The notes beneath the pieces were generated by a model. The model saw nothing but the letters and a program-made list of their open reading frames with translations. It was not told the origin of the DNA and did not search any database. Below, piece after piece: positions 6,221 to 8,112 of a stretch of 8,112 nt of DNA. A program made the translations under genes and the position numbers. Origin of the DNA: Clostridium sp. CAG:590 (GTDB lineage Bacteria; Bacillota; Clostridia; Lachnospirales; Lachnospiraceae). Every line of letters begins with the position of its first letter. Within the stretch, counting starts at the first letter, position 1. The stretch spans positions 529 through 8,640 of the forward strand of contig HF987855.1 in assembly GCA_000431135.1 (NCBI GenBank), read 5' to 3'.

Positions 6221-6271
6221 TAGATAACGGGATGAGAGACAACGGAGTTGTTTCGAGTAAGGGATTATCTA
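6221..6271. repeat. 51-base dyad upstream of tepA
   Basis: TAGATAA (6221-6227) is the exact reverse complement of TTATCTA (6265-6271). Nested inside, GAGACAAC (6236-6243) pairs with GTTGTTTC (6247-6254) over eight positions (one G-U) around a GGA loop. The bases between the two stems form a purine-rich internal loop. It lacks a T-tract, so it is not a terminator. It could be a leader hairpin or a DNA operator for tepA; I recognise no family. Confidence 0.5.
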
Positions 6272-6335
6272 TTCTTGATTTTGCTGTGAATGAAAGTGTA
6301 CATGACGGGAAATGATATATGAGGGAGCGTTGTGT

Positions 6336-6340
6336 GGAGG
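6336..6340 (+). promoter_or_regulatory. Ribosome binding site that decides the tepA start
   Basis: GGAGG lies five bases before ATG 6346. The in-frame ATG at 6319 has only a weak GGGA-like sequence upstream. The good site therefore favours the shorter, 248-residue product. Confidence 0.7.
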
Positions 6341-6345
6341 TCGAT

Positions 6346-7092
6346 ATGGGAAAGAATATATATGGTCATGGTGTGGAATACGAAAAACCATGCGAACAGA
6401 GATTGTGTGACAGGCAGATTGAGAAGGAAAGAACCGAACAGATTAAGGAAATGGGACAGTTGGATCTGAAGGAAAATGCATATGGATACCGCATTTATCT
6501 GTTAAATATTATTGGTGAGATTGAAGGTCATCAGGCACTTGGACCACTTGTGAAAACAACGAAATATGAGCACGTATTGCCGGAACTTGCAAGAGTCGAA
6601 GAAGACGATTCAATAGACGGATTACTTGTACTATTAAATACCGTTGGCGGCGATGTAGAAGCAGGACTGGCGATAGCGGAAATGATCGCATCTTTATCGG
6701 TGCCGGTTGTTACGTTGCTATTAGGTGGGGGACATTCGATCGGGGTTCCGTTGAGTGTGTCAGGAAACCATTCTTTCATTGTTCCAACCGCAACCATGGT
6801 AGTACATCCGATCCGGATGAACGGACCGGTACTGGGAGTGAAGCATAATTATGAGTATATTGACCGGATGCAGGACCGGATCATATCCTTTACCTGTAAC
6901 CATTCTGATATCAGCGAAGCGGATCTGAAACAGATTATGTTTAATACAACAGAATTAGCAAAAGATGTAGGGAGTGTATTGGTTGGAGAAGAAGCGGTAA
7001 AACTGGGATTAATAAATGAAGTGGGAGGGATAAAGGAAGCGTTTTCTTATTTATATGACTTGATAAATATAAGAAAAAATAGTAATATATAA
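6346..7092 (+). CDS. tepA: ClpP-fold serine protease of the TepA/YmfB type
   Basis: A ClpP-like protease domain that is not the housekeeping ClpP. In B. subtilis the homologue TepA has been linked to protein translocation and is encoded close upstream of spoIIIE. With ATG 6346 the product has 248 residues: a charged N-terminal extension of about 45, then the ClpP/crotonase fold. The nucleophile is Ser131 in GGGHSIGVP, the general base His154 in TMVVHPIRMNG, and the acid probably Asp207 in AKDVGSVLVGEEA, in the place of the ClpP Asp. The oxyanion-side loop is NTVGGDVEAGLAIAEMI. No signal peptide or membrane segment is evident. An upstream in-frame ATG (6319) would add nine residues but has a weak ribosome binding site. 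The gene is probably co-transcribed with ftsK, 89 bases on. Physiological substrates are unknown. Confidence 0.9.
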   Translation: MGKNIYGHGVEYEKPCEQRLCDRQIEKERTEQIKEMGQLDLKENAYGYRIYLLNIIGEIEGHQALGPLVKTTKYEHVLPELARVEEDDSIDGLLVLLNTVGGDVEAGLAIAEMIASLSVPVVTLLLGGGHSIGVPLSVSGNHSFIVPTATMVVHPIRMNGPVLGVKHNYEYIDRMQDRIISFTCNHSDISEADLKQIMFNTTELAKDVGSVLVGEEAVKLGLINEVGGIKEAFSYLYDLINIRKNSNI

Positions 7093-7167
7093 ATATTGTG
7101 GTGTTTTATGCGCTTGACTACAATTTGTTGTTTTTGTCGTGCACATAGAGGCATATAAGTTTGAAGA

Positions 7168-7173
7168 GGGAGG
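7168..7173 (+). promoter_or_regulatory. Ribosome binding site placing the ftsK start at TTG 7182
   Basis: GGGAGG lies eight bases before TTG 7182. No ATG or GTG occurs in this frame between the upstream in-frame stop (TAG, 7146-7148) and codon 7182; the only other in-frame start codon is TTG 7161, which has no suitable site. An ATG at 7178 is out of frame and reaches TGA after three codons. Confidence 0.75.
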
Positions 7174-7181
7174 TTGGATGC

Positions 7182-8112
7182 TTGGCTGAGAAGAAAAGCA
7201 AATCAACGAATTCGAATAAGGAAACAAAGAAAAGAAATTCTGCAAAGACACAAACGGTTAAAAGAAATGTACAGGAAGAGGAAAGTTCCTATGCTTTGGA
7301 GATTGCAATCTGGGTGATCGGAGCCGTAATGCTGATCATAGAACTTGGTAATTTCGGACTGTGCGGGGCAGTAAGTTATGTTAGTAATTTCTTTTTTGGA
7401 TTGTTCGGTATTATTGAATATGTATTGCCGGTTGCAGTAATGTTTGCGGCATTTTTCTTACATATCAATGAATATAAAAGACGAGCAGTGAATAAAGTGG
7501 TCTTTGGTTCTTTTGTGTTGTTATGCATTGGAATGATCGGACAATTGGCAGCAGGAATAGATAAATATGATTTTACGAAACTTTTTATGGAAGGCTTTCA
7601 GGATAAACTGGGCGGAGGGATTGTTTGTGGTTCTCTTGCATATCTGTTACAGGCTGCGGTTGGACAGATTGGCACCTATATTATTATTGTTGCTGCCATT
7701 ATCATCTGTATTGTCCTGTTTGCGGAAGTCTCTGTCATCGATATGTTCCGGGGCGTGATCGAAACAATTTCCGATGTGAGAGCCGATGGCAGGGAATATG
7801 AGGAGCAGGATGAGGAGATAATTCCGGCAGGAAAGAAAAAACGGACTTCCGGCTATGAGCATATTGTGAAAGAGGATTACCCGGATGAAAAGGATCCGGT
7901 ATTTGCACAGAGGAAGAAAACATCCGTATTAGATTCAATATCGGTGCTGCCATCAGATGCAGACAAAGGAATTCTTCCTGCTAAGAAAGAAACGAAACTG
8001 CCGTTAAATGAGGAAGTTCATGAGATTACAATGACATATGATTTAGATCTTCCGGGAGAGCATATGCCAGTGGCAGAGAAAGAAGAGAAGCCAGACAAAC
8101 CAAGAAGGAAGA
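7182..8112 (+). CDS. ftsK: DNA translocase FtsK/SpoIIIE, N-terminal 310 residues (gene cut by right window edge)
   Basis: A septum-anchored, ATP-driven DNA pump that clears chromosomal DNA from the division or sporulation septum. The visible part holds a lysine-rich cytoplasmic head (1-35) and the membrane domain, with hydrophobic segments at about 38-57, 72-94, 105-124 and 146-183. The last has the typical GGGIVCGSLAYLL then GQIGTYIIIV pattern of the FtsK 4TM region. The charged, poorly conserved linker starts at about 186. The RecA-like motor and gamma DNA-reading domain lie beyond the window. The start is TTG, with a good Shine-Dalgarno; the frame is open to the edge with no internal stop. 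Its position directly after tepA matches B. subtilis spoIIIE. Whether it acts in vegetative division, sporulation or both cannot be told from this fragment. Confidence 0.9.
   Translation, partial: MAEKKSKSTNSNKETKKRNSAKTQTVKRNVQEEESSYALEIAIWVIGAVMLIIELGNFGLCGAVSYVSNFFFGLFGIIEYVLPVAVMFAAFFLHINEYKRRAVNKVVFGSFVLLCIGMIGQLAAGIDKYDFTKLFMEGFQDKLGGGIVCGSLAYLLQAAVGQIGTYIIIVAAIIICIVLFAEVSVIDMFRGVIETISDVRADGREYEEQDEEIIPAGKKKRTSGYEHIVKEDYPDEKDPVFAQRKKTSVLDSISVLPSDADKGILPAKKETKLPLNEEVHEITMTYDLDLPGEHMPVAEKEEKPDKPRRK

Noticed and set aside
6319..6345. Longer tepA start at ATG 6319 (257 residues)
   Set aside because: Upstream sequence has only a weak GGGA-like site, whereas ATG 6346 follows GGAGG. The longer form is not excluded.
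7114..7159. ftsK promoter from TTGACT (7114-7119) or TATAAG (7154-7159)
   Set aside because: TTGACT has no acceptable -10 at 16-18 bases, and TATAAG would place the transcript start at or inside the Shine-Dalgarno. Co-transcription from tepA is simpler.

Overview
The window is a core chromosomal segment of a low-to-moderate GC Gram-positive bacterium, most likely a clostridial (Lachnospiraceae-like) species. The evidence is AAGGAG-type ribosome binding sites before nearly every gene, the AT-rich third codon positions, and the gene set. rpsO, pnp, a TepA-type ClpP-fold protease and an FtsK/SpoIIIE translocase lie in the same order as in Bacillus subtilis, but much closer together and with a sugar phosphorylase between pnp and tepA. 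No phage, IS, CRISPR or tRNA/rRNA gene is visible.

Layout. Positions 1-626 (minus strand) hold the N-terminal part of aroC (chorismate synthase), which runs off the left edge. A divergent control region (627-860) holds an aroC promoter and an rpsO promoter, followed by a foldable rpsO leader. rpsO (S15) ends at 1127. The 371-base gap to pnp is the most structured part of the window. It holds a very long terminator hairpin, a long-range inverted repeat, two near-identical 48-base structured repeats, an excellent sigma-A promoter, and a long imperfect hairpin that fills most of the pnp leader. pnp (PNPase) is complete (1499-3598). It is followed by a terminator-like hairpin only 20 bases ahead of a complete GH94 sugar phosphorylase (3715-6111). 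Another terminator and a 51-base dyad precede tepA (start probably at 6346). tepA is followed, after 89 bases and with no visible terminator, by ftsK/spoIIIE. ftsK starts at a TTG codon and runs off the right edge after its membrane domain and the beginning of its linker.

How the genes work together. S15 and PNPase link ribosome assembly and RNA turnover. Both leaders carry structures of the kind used for autogenous control in other bacteria: a hairpin whose loop complements the rpsO Shine-Dalgarno, and a double-stranded stem in the pnp leader. The GH94 enzyme probably feeds cytosolic disaccharide phosphorolysis, giving a sugar 1-phosphate without spending ATP; its exact substrate cannot be read from the sequence. 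TepA and FtsK are likely co-transcribed. The protein-coding content is ordinary. The interesting signals are in the non-coding RNA-level structures, chiefly the 48-base repeat pair and the leader folds. All of these are read by eye and have not been computed.
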